The notes beneath the pieces are model-generated. The model was not told where the DNA came from, searched no databases, and saw nothing but the letters and a program-made list of their open reading frames with translations. This document shows, in pieces, positions 1-9,606 of a stretch of DNA of 64,000 nucleotides. A program made the translations under genes and the position numbers. The stretch's first letter is position 1; every line of letters starts with the position of its first letter. Source of the DNA: Clarkia xantiana subsp. parviflora (taxonomy: Eukaryota > Streptophyta > Magnoliopsida > Myrtales > Onagraceae); assembly GCA_036873135.1 (NCBI GenBank), contig JAPTYO010000004.1:34133105-34197104 (forward strand), read 5' to 3'.

Positions 1-522
1 TACCGTTACGTGTAGAGAAGTCAAGTTCGCGCATTACCAATATGGATGACGGTTACCGCTTGCTTTTGAACCGTCATTAAACCGCTTTAATACCGTGTCC
101 GGTCCTAAGGAAGCCTATAAATAGGAGGCCTTGGCCACCCATTTTCACACATCCTCTCATTTGCCCAACTTTGGTATTTTGAGCTCTGACTTCTCTCTAG
201 AAATATTCTCTCTCTAGAAATTACTCTTTTACCCCTATAGTGACTTAAGCTTCGGAGAGGGCTCCGCTAGTACCACCCCCCCCCCCCCTCTCCGTGCTAG
301 CACTGGTCCTTTGTGCAGGAATCGTCGCCCAGACATCCGGATTTGTGCACAGATCACCGCCTTCTGAGACACAACCACACTGAGACACAGACCTTTACGG
401 GAGTCAACCGAACACTCGCTAGTGGCCCAAACCTCTTCCCGACGAAGGGTTACAACCCCAAAAACCCGCACAACCACGCGAACAGACGCGTCCTCGCGAC
501 CCAGTTCATCCAGGACGCAACA
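1..522 (+). repeat. Truncated LTR of an A-family element
   Basis: This is the 3' two thirds of an LTR of the same family as the element A LTRs; the rest lies left of the window. It shares with them the TATA box (TATAAATA, 116-123), the CTTAAGCTTCGGAGAGGG block, a C-tract of 13 Cs flanked by GCTAG/CTAGC arms, and the end GACGCAACA. It is more diverged from either A LTR than those are from each other, so it is a separate insertion. It is either a solo LTR or the 3' LTR of an element to the left. The 5 bases after it (TTAAG) would be half of a target duplication, but the other half is not visible. Confidence 0.85.
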
Positions 523-787
523 TTAAGGAAGTTAGAACAGTCATAAATTCGATGAATATTCTACTAAGCCTGCATAATATATTCCATTAATGAGATGATT
601 CTAATAAGTGTGATTATGAGAGGGACAAAAAAACAATATCACGCTCGATAATGAGGAAAGTCGTAAGCATATAGGTAACTTCGAGATTTAAAATTGGAGA
701 TACTATCTTGAAATTTAAAATCACCTTATGAAATATTTTACTTTTTATGGTGATATTTAAATGTGAAGAGACATGACTTTTAGGGTG
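523..787. other. Host AT-rich spacer carrying the insertion target of A and B
   Basis: No gene is seen here. The last ~45 bases (from about 750) resemble the sequence after element B (21092-21130): both contain ATTTAAATGTGAAGAGA and a GGGTGAGGGT motif. The target of A and B was therefore probably a short local tandem repeat with a unit of roughly 45-50 bp. Confidence 0.6.
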
Positions 788-792
788 AGGGT
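788..792. repeat. Target site duplication AGGGT, left of A
   Basis: AGGGT occurs immediately before the 5' LTR of A, again between A and B (11793-11797), and again after B (21079-21083). Five bases is the usual duplication for Ty3 integrases. Confidence 0.9.
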
Positions 793-1613
793 TGATGGAT
801 ATGTGTCCAATTCGGGTTCGTATTTACGTTTCGGGCCTCGCAAACACACTAAAATCACATCACAACTTGAAAAACGTCTCCCAAGGGGTAAAAACGGTCC
901 GGAAGTGCATTTACGCGCATCCGGACCGGACCTCCTGATTGCGTAAAGCAATTCGGAGGTCCGGGTTGCAAACAACCCGAATGTCCGGGTTGCAAACAAC
1001 CCGGACATCCTGATTGCATTGCAAGCAATCCGGACGTCCGGATTTCACTACGGGTATTGCGCGATTACCGTTACATGAAGAGAAGTCAAGTTCGCATATT
1101 ACCAATGATGATGACGGTTACCGCTTGCTTTTAGACCGTCATCAAACCGCTTTAAAACCGGGTCCGGTTTCAAGGAAGCCTATAAATAGGAGACCTTGGC
1201 CACCCATTTTGACACATCCTCTCATTTTGCCCAACTTTGGTATTTTGAGCTCTGACTTCTCTCTAGAAATATTTTCTCTCTCTAGAATTACTCTTTTAGC
1301 CCTATAGTGACTTAAGCTTCGGAGAGGGCTCCGCTAGCACCACCCCCCCCCCCCCCCCCTCTCCGTGCTAGCACCGGTCCTTTGTGCAGGAATCGTTGCC
1401 CAGACATCTGGATTTGTGCATAGACCACTGCCTTCTGAGACTCAGACGTCCCCCTGAGACACAACCGCGCTTTGAGACACAGACCTTTCCGGGAATCAAC
1501 CGAACACTCGTCAGTGGCACAAACCTCTTTCAGAAGAAGGGTTACAGCCCGAAAACCCGCACAACCATACGAACAGACGCGTCCCCACGAACCAGTTCAT
1601 CCCGGACGCAACA
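793..1613 (+). repeat. 5' LTR of element A (821 bp)
   Basis: Starts TGATGGATATGTG and ends GGACGCAACA. U3 (about 915-1060) has a run of palindromes built on CCGGAY(R)TCCGG and CAACCCGG/CCGGGTTG, longer here than in the 3' LTR (821 against 762 bp). The TATA box is at 1181-1188. The C-tract (17 Cs, from 1343) lies between GCTAGCAC and GTGCTAGC arms in the likely R/U5 region. Confidence 0.92.
1181..1188 (+). promoter_or_regulatory. TATA box of the A 5' LTR
   Basis: TATAAATA sits in the same place in every A-family LTR (116-123 and 11365-11372) and comparably in the B and D LTRs. The CTTAAGC-GGAGAGGG block, probably in transcribed R, follows ~120 bases later. Confidence 0.75.
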
Positions 1614-1614
1614 T

Positions 1615-1624
1615 TGGCGCCGTC
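1615..1624 (+). promoter_or_regulatory. Primer binding site of A
   Basis: TGGCGCCGTC begins one base after the 5' LTR. TGGCGCCGT complements the 3' end of plant tRNA-Asp; the match then breaks off. The same decamer occurs after the 5' LTRs of B, D and E, so the four families probably use the same primer. Confidence 0.75.
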
Positions 1625-1662
1625 TACGTGATTCGAACAAGAAGCTACCATACCGCAAAATC

Positions 1663-2751
1663 ATGACGAGTGATCGCAAACCTCCCGAAGAGGTTAACAC
1701 AAGAAACATAAGGAAAAGGCCCGGACGTCCCAAGAAGTCCCCGGCAAACAAAAGAACAGGAGGCCAAATGCCAGCTGGAAGCCAGTCGGGACCCTCCCAC
1801 ATTCCAAGAGCTACTTCCGTAGCTTCATCCTTGCCAACTTACAATGCGCCCGATGCACAGCACAGAGAGCCAAGGGACGAGCATCACTCACCTCCACCTA
1901 GTTTCGAGCCAGAGGTGAATGAAGAGGAATCTCAGACGGAAATGCCGCAAGGCGAACAAAGAACGGGAGCAAACCCAATGCCCACCGTTACTCTAGCGAT
2001 GATGGCTGCGTTGGAAGAGTTACTCGCATTCCGCGAGTCTCTAAAAAACCAAGGATATGCTACTCAACCACCTCCAACTAACCAAGAGCACGCCGCACCA
2101 GCAAGAGAGGTGTCGCAAGACACTACTCGCCGCGGCAATCCTTTCCAAGGCAGAAACCAACACGCAAGATATGAAGCTGCACGGTCATACACTCCTTCCC
2201 AAGGAGCCCGTCATTGGAGGAATGAAAGGCAGCCCCCATTCTACCACCCACAGCACCCAACAAGGGATGACCCCTTCCAAGCCACAAGCAGAGATCAATC
2301 TGACATCTACCACAACAATGGCCGGCAAAATCCTTCAACAGGTTACGCTGAACCTGCAAAAGGTTTACCGCCGAGATGTTAGAAGAAATGGTGGAGAAGA
2401 AGATGAAGGAAGCAAAGATGAAGGGTATGCACGCACTTGAAGAAAGGGCGTTACATCCGTTCGCAGAACACCTTGTAAACTGTCGCGTCCCAGACGCACT
2501 GTACCGAATTGGAGGAGACCTCTATCGCGGAAAAGGAGATCCAGTGGAACACGTGCAAAAGCACGAGGCCTCTCTGCTAGGCAGAACAAAAAACCCATAT
2601 CACTTCACAATGACGTTTTCACAAACTCTTGCCGGGACTGCAGCACACTGGTTCTTCTCGTTGCCATGCGGAAGCATCACTTCATGGGCGGATCTGAAGG
2701 CTAAATTCATTCAACGATACATGGGCGAGCGCACATTGCTAAAGGGGTCAG
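1663..2751 (+). pseudogene. Gag N-terminal and core part of element A, with two frame breaks
   Basis: The first internal ATG (1663) opens a basic, Pro/Gln-rich N-terminal region (about 235 residues) with an AT-hook-like RKRPGRPKK at its start. This matches the start of Gag in element D (KRRGPGRPRK). The frame changes near 2366, where 'GL' should run into 'TAEMLEEM' in frame 3; D reads 'GLTEEMLE' at the same place. The Retrotrans_gag-type core then runs to about 2747 (conserved YRGKGDPVEHV, AAHWFFSLP, FIQRYMGER). There the frame changes back and continues in the 682-codon frame starting at 2752. Each break is one or two bases and breaks the reading frame of this copy. A programmed shift is possible but less likely, because D breaks at another place. 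Confidence 0.8.
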
Positions 2752-4800
2752 GTGGACGACGTCCAACAACAAAACGACGAATCTCTCGCCGACTACTACG
2801 TCCGTTTCGATCAGAATATCTATGATATTAAGGGGAACCTGACGGAAGGAGAGATTGTTCGAGCGTTCATTCGAAACCTCGGACGAAGAGGCTATGCCCT
2901 AGCAGAAAAGATGGCAAAGCGCCCAGCCGAAACCATGGAGGAGTTAGCTGCAAGAGTTAAAGAATACGTAGACCTCGAAAGGTTCAGAAGCCAGAACAAG
3001 GCAAAAATCTCTGCGGCAAAGGCAAAAGAAAATCCAAAGCAGAACCAACCAAAACCACACTCAAGTGGTCAACAAGGAAGAAATTGGCAACCTCAGCCGA
3101 AAAGACCTTTTCAAGGAGATTTTCAGAAGCCAAAAGAAGTAAATCTTACCGACTGCATTCCTTTGAATGCCCCGCTGTCAGTAATATTGAGAGAGATGAA
3201 GGACGCGAATATGTGGAAAGAGCCAAACAATTTCAGAAAAGGCCCGCTGGGGAGAGACAAGGACAAGTGGTGTGAAAACCACGAGGTCTTCGGCCACGAG
3301 ACGGACAGGTGTGTCAGCCTACGCTTCCGCATTAACAACTTCGGCCTCAAAGGCGAATTGAAGCAATTTGTCGATCAAGGCGACAACCCCCCGAAAAAGG
3401 CTCAAGCAGAGTCATCAAAAAGAGGAAACAAGGGAAAAGAGAAGGTCAATGACAACCCTCCGCCAGCTAAGCGAGGCGTAATCAACGTCATACACGGAGG
3501 AACTGCCGCCGGAGGAAAAGTGTCTAATGCTCGGGACATTTATGCATCCCAAGAAGCAACATTGCCGAAATACAGAAAGTGCAAGCAACCGGAGCAAGAA
3601 GACGTGGTCATCCAATTTTCCAGGGAAGACTTAAAGCATATCGTTTACCCTCACGATGACGCTTTAGTCATAACCATGGACATTGACGGATACGATGTGA
3701 AAAGAATCATCGTCGATGGTGGAAGCTCCGCTGAAATTCTACATGTCAAAGTCCTAGAGCAACTGGGAAGATCTGTCAAAGACTTGACTCCGGGAACCTT
3801 CACGCTAGTCAGCTTCGCCGGAGCAGCTACACACCCCCTGGGTACAATCACGCTTCCTGTCATCCTTGGACAAGGGTGGAGAGCATTGCATGTCAACGTC
3901 ACATTCGTCGTTGTAGAATCCCTTGGGGCCTATAACGGAATTTTGGGACGAACAACGATCAACCCTTACGTGATCGTACCCTCTACTGTACACCAAAAGA
4001 TGAAGTTCCCTACGGACCATGGGATTGGGGAAGTGCTAGGCGACCAGATAACAGCAAGACGTTGTTACGTCAATGCCTTGAGAGAAAAGCACCAATTCCA
4101 TGTGGCAATGATAAATTCTTTCAAAAGGCAGAAAGTTGTTGATGAAAGAAAGGAGCAAGTGGCGGAACAAGCTGTTACAGTTTGGAAACCACAAGAATAC
4201 ATCCAGTATTCGCCATGGCACCAGATATGGTTCGTCAAGCAGGGAGAAGGCGAGCCAATCATGGACTACTTCATCAGATTCGCTTCTAACGCCTCCTCGG
4301 CGAAAGCAACAAGAGAAGAAGTGATAAGCGTGTTCTATGCAAACATGAACGCCAGATCTTTCCTTCTCTTCGGACGAACTCATGGATGGCGAACAACAAA
4401 AACCATGGCAGATCTAAAGGATAAGCTTGAGACAGCAGTCTTGTGCGAACAAGAACTGAGGTGGGGTACACCCCTCAGTTGGGACAAAGGAGTTCGAGCA
4501 AAAACGAACAAACAGGAAGGCGCAAGCATCGATATCGACAACATCTTCACACCGCTAAACACGGTTGCGGAAGACATTTACGTCAACCTACTTGAAAACA
4601 AGCTCCCAAGTCCACTTGTTCCCAGGACAGCTTTCTTGGGCAACAACATCAAGAAATGGTGCAAGTACCACAAAACTTGGGGGCACAACACAAACATGTG
4701 TCTACCACTAAGGTGGGAGATTGAAGAATGCATCGCGCTAGGTGCATTAAGGCGATTTGTTGCAACCGACTCCGCGACATCGTCATCAAACCAGCCATAA
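2752..4800 (+). CDS. Gag C-terminal part, aspartic protease and second gag-like module (element A)
   Basis: An open frame of 682 codons that continues Gag; the ATG at 2752 is not the true start. In order: end of the gag core (1-95, with DESLADYYVRF and RAFIRNLGRRGY); a basic linker; a zinc knuckle C174-H177-H182-C187 (CX2HX4HX4C, unlike the usual CCHC); a conserved GVINVIHGG block (near 245); and an aspartic protease with VDGGSS at 321-326, the D-G-G variant common in Tat-type elements, and the ILGRTTINP block. About residues 475-570 form a second gag-like segment (MDYFIRF, TMADLKDKLE). It is followed by a second knuckle, C637-H640-H645-C650, and an ALRRF tail like the one after knuckle 1. 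E has pol at this position. Protease and Gag would act in virus-like particles in the cytoplasm. Confidence 0.85.
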   Translation: MDDVQQQNDESLADYYVRFDQNIYDIKGNLTEGEIVRAFIRNLGRRGYALAEKMAKRPAETMEELAARVKEYVDLERFRSQNKAKISAAKAKENPKQNQPKPHSSGQQGRNWQPQPKRPFQGDFQKPKEVNLTDCIPLNAPLSVILREMKDANMWKEPNNFRKGPLGRDKDKWCENHEVFGHETDRCVSLRFRINNFGLKGELKQFVDQGDNPPKKAQAESSKRGNKGKEKVNDNPPPAKRGVINVIHGGTAAGGKVSNARDIYASQEATLPKYRKCKQPEQEDVVIQFSREDLKHIVYPHDDALVITMDIDGYDVKRIIVDGGSSAEILHVKVLEQLGRSVKDLTPGTFTLVSFAGAATHPLGTITLPVILGQGWRALHVNVTFVVVESLGAYNGILGRTTINPYVIVPSTVHQKMKFPTDHGIGEVLGDQITARRCYVNALREKHQFHVAMINSFKRQKVVDERKEQVAEQAVTVWKPQEYIQYSPWHQIWFVKQGEGEPIMDYFIRFASNASSAKATREEVISVFYANMNARSFLLFGRTHGWRTTKTMADLKDKLETAVLCEQELRWGTPLSWDKGVRAKTNKQEGASIDIDNIFTPLNTVAEDIYVNLLENKLPSPLVPRTAFLGNNIKKWCKYHKTWGHNTNMCLPLRWEIEECIALGALRRFVATDSATSSSNQP

Positions 4801-5724
4801 TGAAACGGGAGAAATAACTATATTTCAGATTACTTTGCGCATTTCCATTCCAAGTGTTTCTAGTATAATCGCATTTACATGTTTTAAGAAGGAATGATCG
4901 GTTGACACTTTCTTAAAAAAAAAAAAAACAATGTAAATACACGCAAGTATCTAATAAAGTCAATCTACATTTGTAGGTACATATCTATGTCTTGCACGCT
5001 ATTTTTGGATTAAACGCGAAGTAACCAAACTACGCGCACAAGCAAAAATCTATTACGCGTTATGACGACGCTTATCATCAACAACAATCTACTCATATTG
5101 ATGACTACATCAAAGGGCGTCATCATAGAATAAAAAAATTGGAGTTAAACCCAAGATATTTTCAAAGACAGCATGCTGCAACTACATATAACGGATGGTA
5201 CTTGCATCTCTACACCAATAAGGAGTTTATTTCTCCATTCATAAATGAGCATTTATCTCAAGAAGGTGCCAACAACACAAAGGCATTGCGCTATGAACAC
5301 AGTCAACTTACATGACACAATGACAACTTGCGGATTATCTATCAAAAAAGGAACTTATAGAAATTCTCTACTCAAAATGACGACCATTCAAGTGGCATCA
5401 TCTACAAGCAATTCCTTGGAATAACATCAAGGTCTACTATCAAAATGACGATTATGCTAAAGGCGTCAATTACAAGCAATATCTTGGATTAACACCAAGA
5501 CCTACTATCAAAAGTGGCATGTTGAGGTACCCTCTTTATAAAGACAAACCCCATGTTCACTTCTAGAAAATGACATGCTGTGACATCTCTGGTTAGAGGC
5601 AAATCCTCATGTTCATAACCATTCCCTGGATTCAGAACAGGATGGGCAAATACAATACGGGATTGATCACCCCATAAATGGCGGAAGTTCCCTTGTTAGG
5701 CAATGACCCCACACTACAACAAGT
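4801..5724. other. Non-coding 3' region of A before the 66-bp repeats
   Basis: No open frame of interest. A short A-run occurs at 4915-4929. Between about 5340 and 5530 there are loosely repeated phrases (CAAGxxCTACTATCAAAA, TCTACAAGCAATxxCTTGGA), which look like an eroded tandem repeat. From about 5585 there are diverged half-copies of the 66-bp repeat that follows (CTGGTTAGAGGCAA, TCCCTTGTTAGGCAATGA). Confidence 0.5.
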
Positions 5725-5727
5725 GTG

Positions 5728-6115
5728 AATTCCTGGTTAGGGTTCACTCTTCATGGCGAATGTCCTCTTTTTAGACGACAATCCCATATTACGAATTCCT
5801 GGTTAGGGTTCACTCTTCATGGCGAATGTCCTCTTTTTAGACGACAATCCCATATTACGAATTCCTGGTTAGGGTTCACTCTTCATGGCGAATGTCCTCT
5901 TTTTATACGACAATCCCATAATACGAATTCCTGGTTAGGGTTCACCCTTCATGGCGAATGTCCTCTTGTTAGACGACAATCCCATAATACGAATTCCTGG
6001 TTAGGGTTCACCCTTCATGGCGAATGTCCTCTTGTTAGATGACAATCCCATATTACGAATTCCTATTTAGGGTTCACTCTATACGGCAGAAGTCCTCTTG
6101 TTAGATGACAATTCC
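5728..6115 (+). repeat. 66-bp tandem repeat, ~6 copies, in A
   Basis: Units start with AATTCCTGGTTAGGG at about 5728, 5794, 5860, 5926, 5992 and 6058 (the last diverged). The spacing is 66 bases exactly, so one frame stays open for 105 codons with a 22-residue repeat. I read this as a by-product of the period, not a protein: there is no start context and no link to gag. Tandem repeats in the 3' untranslated part are known for Tat/Ogre-type elements and are thought to seed satellites. Confidence 0.9.
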
Positions 6116-6772
6116 GTACTACAGATTTTCAAACCGTGTTGCATGGTTCCTGGACGCAGAAAACATGCATCACAATTCATATTTACAAAAGTGTTACATG
6201 GTCCCTGGACGCAGGAATCATGTATCACAAATATTTTACCAAATATATTATCAAATATTTTGTCAAATATTTTATGCATCAAACACCTTTCCAAATATTT
6301 TATCAACAAGCTTTTTAGGGTTCACAAAATACTCCTTTAAAAACAAAATGTTTTTACGTATGCTTCCCCAACGCGGGTTGATACACGCTGGCAGGTGCGC
6401 ACCCTGTTTAAAACTCATAAAATTTACAAGTCGAGTCTTGTACAACGTCGCCTTAGAGTGGAACTAAGAGACGGTATAAACTAGTATCTTGCCCAAGCCA
6501 AGATAACACATTTCAAACATACTACTTGTTAAGTCGCTATACGCGAACCATTTGACAATTTTCAACATATATAGTGACAAGCTATGCAGGAAAGACAAGC
6601 AACATGCATAACGCATCATACAAACAATCTTGAATCAAAAGTGGCTATCGGTCACGATTGCGGGGGCTACGTCTACGTTACTAGTCATCCACGTTCAATA
6701 AACACAGTAAGCGATAACGGTATGAAATATTACTAACAAGTTATCATGCAAACTGCTACGTATAAAGCAGGT
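6116..6772. other. Spacer in A with a short degenerate repeat
   Basis: 6140-6230 contains two related phrases (CATGGTTCCTGGACGCAGAA and CATGGTCCCTGGACGCAGGA), then a run of AAATATTTT-like motifs (6230-6310). I see no gene here. The 3' end of the antisense gene lies just to the right. Confidence 0.5.
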
Positions 6773-9263
6773 TCAAACGACGTAGTTCAAAGCGAACAAG
6801 TCACAAGCAACAATCAAAGAACAACTCCAACAAGTTTCTAAACATAGAAGCCAGGGGGCAAGCGGACTCATAAACGAGTTCAACATATCGAAATAATGGC
6901 ACAGATCAAAGAATGCCATCATCCCTGACAGGACTGGGCGGAACAGGCAGAAGTTGCACATTAGTGCCGCCACCTCTTCTCCAAACAAAAATGCAAACTG
7001 AGATGTTGCAGTATCCAAACAACGGAGCTCGGCAACTTGCCCAACAGCAAATTCCGCATACGGCCCTAACTTGTCAAAAGGAAAGCCAGGAGCAAGAATG
7101 CTTACCCTACGAACAAAGTCCTCAGCAAACTCGTTGAGCATAGGAGCGGCCTTCGCCGTAGCAGCAGTAGTAACCGCGCTGTCAAATCCAGGAGTAGAAG
7201 GGAACTTGCTAAGTCCCTCTTCAATGCCAGCCTTCATTTCTTCTTCGCGCACTTTCCGACAGGCAACTTTGTGCTTGCCCGCGTTGTCAGAAATGACCTT
7301 CTCAATGGCAGCGTTCTCAGATTCGAGCTGAACAAGGCGGGCATGATCAGCATCATAACGAGCATCAAAATCCGTCTTCTTCAACGAAAGACGGCGCACT
7401 TCGTCCTTAGCTTCCTCAAGCTCCTTGGACAAAGTGGCAGCTTTATCAGCAATGGCACGCCTCTCCTGGACAAGCTCCAACATGAAGGAGGCCATGTGCA
7501 CCATATCAGAAATAACCTGAAAACAAAGAAACAATAAGCATACATGTTCGGGAACAACGAACATAGCAAAGAAAAGAAAGATACTCACTGGGGTGAATCC
7601 AGATAGCGATCTCTCAACGAAAGTTCGTGCCTCCTCGTCACTCGAGGGCCGGACAACTCGATCACCAGGAGGAATAGATCGATGAAGAACGCGCACGCCA
7701 ACTTCCGGCATGCTCAGCTGGGAGTCCTTGGGAAAAGTAAGGTCTCCTGCCACATATGGCATCCACTTACCATCTGAAATATCACCTTCCAAAGGACGAA
7801 GCAAATCCGCACGTCCAAGTGGAGGGATCACTACATGCAAACCAAACAGAGTTATGCAAAAGCCAAAAACAAAGCGCACAAAAGCACTCAATCAAGTGGT
7901 CAGCTTATACCAGAAGGAAGAGAACGTTCCACCTCGGACCGCTCCTTCGAGCGGGGGGCAGACAGCGCATCCTCGCAACCGTCAACTTCTTTCCCTTTAT
8001 GACAGGAAGAAGTAGGAACGGTCACAGTAGTCTTCAGACGCTTCAAACTGCTCGAAGAACGCGCCCCAGTGGTGGACCGTTTGGAAGAGTCAGGAACGGC
8101 AACAACGCGATCAGTAACAAGCGTCGTGCGACCTGCAAGTAACACGCGAAGTTACAACCCAACCAAGAAAATACATAAGGAAGATTGTTTTTTCAAAACC
8201 ATCTACCTTTTCCACGTCCAGAAGCCGCCGATGCTCCAGAAGCAAGAGGTGGAACAATCCTTCCGCTGGAAGCAATCTTGCGAGCGGTTGCCGTCCGCAA
8301 AGACGAGCTTTTTCCGTCAAGCCAACCTACAGAGCAACACGGTAAAATTTATAAAAATAATTAACATACCGAAGCTGCAGAAGGGAGCACATGAATCCCA
8401 GCATCAACCAATTCCTGATCGGATGCACGCAGCGAGCAAGTAAAGCCGCGCGATTGTTGACAGTGGTATATCTGCTTCATCACCTCCCTATCCGACAAGG
8501 AAAGTTCCCGAAAAGCGGGCGCGGGATCAGACTTCCGAACATACTCAACATCCCAAGTCGTACCCGCATCATGAGCAAAAAAGTAATGATGCCTCCAATG
8601 ATCGGCAGACCGATCCGCTGCGGCGACTAATCGGTAACTAGAATCCCACTTGGCTTCACCAAGACCAAGCTCCTCAAAACCATCGCTTTGCAAGTTCGGC
8701 CAACGAACTTTCACACTGAACAATCCTGCAGAGTCTGGACTCTTAAGCTGGTAGAAGCAGCGAAAGAGGGTGCGAGAGTAACGTCGGGATTGCTTGTGAA
8801 GCAATACTCTAAAACAAGTCCATACTCGAATCCCGTTGGGCTCAAGATCTAAAGGGGAAATCCCGTAACCACTACAGAGCTCAATCAAGTCAGAGCAGTA
8901 GGGAAACCGCAGACCCTCCCTAACGTGAGATGTGTACTCAACGGATAAATCTACAGGCGGAGGAGTAGCATCCCCTAAACTGCTCTCATGGAGTGCATCA
9001 AAGGGGTAAACAGCCTCGGTACAAGGGTCGAGTCCGGAGGCACTTGCATACAGGGTGAACAAGGATCTATCCAAGCGGTTAGTATAGTATCTAACCAACA
9101 CCTCGGTCTCCCCAGCAGGAGATGCCCCAACAAAAGGATCAGCAGCTACACCCTCGTCGGTGTCCAAAACACTATCTACTGGTAAAACCAGGTCTACCTC
9201 CAAGTCATCCTCTATATCAGAATTAAAAGGAGTCTGCGATAGAGGAGTGAAAGACTTACTCAT
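6773..9263 (-). CDS. Antisense spliced gene of element A (putative gypsy-type transposon domain plus coiled coil)
   Basis: Read on the minus strand. Exon 1 (9263-8370, start MSKSFTPL) encodes ~298 residues with blocks EGLRFPYCSDLIELC, NGIRVWTCFRVLL and a WxxxYFF region. This is like the plant 'putative gypsy type transposon' family (Pfam Transposase_28); the same blocks occur in E. Introns with GT-AG ends can be placed at 8206-8133 (74 bp), 7910-7831 (80 bp) and 7588-7517 (72 bp). The exons around 7910-7831 join in phase (PS-V-IPPLGRADLL), and 7588-7517 joins as TP-VISDMV. The first junction (donor at 8369) leaves a short gap and a phase mismatch, so this copy may be damaged there. The last exon (7516-6773) begins with a coiled coil (ERRAIADKA to about DNAGKHK) and has a conserved VRRVSILAPGFPFDKLGPYAEFA block shared with D. 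The function is unknown. Such extra antisense frames are known from Tat-lineage elements. Confidence 0.7.
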
Positions 9264-9350
9264 TGCAACAACTTGATCAAAAGGAAGGGAGCTCCGCAGG
9301 AGGTTACTACGACTCCATAATCTGCAAGAACCAAGCAGAAGTTAGCACGC

Positions 9351-9606
9351 ATAGCAAAAGTCAACGCGCGTAGCGAAGGTCAACGCGCATAGCAAAAGTC
9401 AACGCGCGTAGCAAAGGTCAACGCGCGTAAGCAAAAGTCAACGCGCGTAGCGAAGGTCAACGCGCATAGAAAAAGTCAACGCGCGTAGCAAAGGTCAACG
9501 CGCGTAGCAAAAGTCAACGCACGTAGCGAAGGTCAACGCACATAGCAAAAGTCAACGCACGTAGCGAAAGTCAACGCGCGTAGCGAAAGTCAACGCGCAT
9601 AGCAAA
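9351..9606. repeat. ~21-bp tandem repeat in A, ~12 copies
   Basis: The unit is roughly AAAAGTCAACGCGCGTAGC (20-21 bases), alternating A/G at a few positions (GTCAACGCGCAT or GCGT, GCAAAG or GCGAAG). It lies just upstream of the antisense gene (start at 9263) and is rich in CpG and in TCAAC. TTGAC on the other strand resembles W-box cores. It could act as an array of binding sites for the antisense promoter; that is inference. Confidence 0.85.

Noticed and set aside
235..546. Short frames in the LTR region at the left end
   Set aside because: They lie across the R/U5 part of an LTR with its C-tract. The same frames occur in each LTR copy without conserved protein content.
2360..2830. Programmed frameshifting in Gag of A
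   Set aside because: The break in D is at a different place and the A breaks have no clear slippery heptamer, so small indels are the simpler reading.
5725..6042. A 105-codon frame of five 22-residue repeats on the plus strand
   Set aside because: It exists only because the DNA repeat has a period of 66 bases. It has no link to gag and no signs of a protein.
6773..9263. The antisense gene of A as a host gene into which A inserted
   Set aside because: A, D and E carry homologous genes at the same position within their ends, and B has a remnant, so it belongs to the elements.
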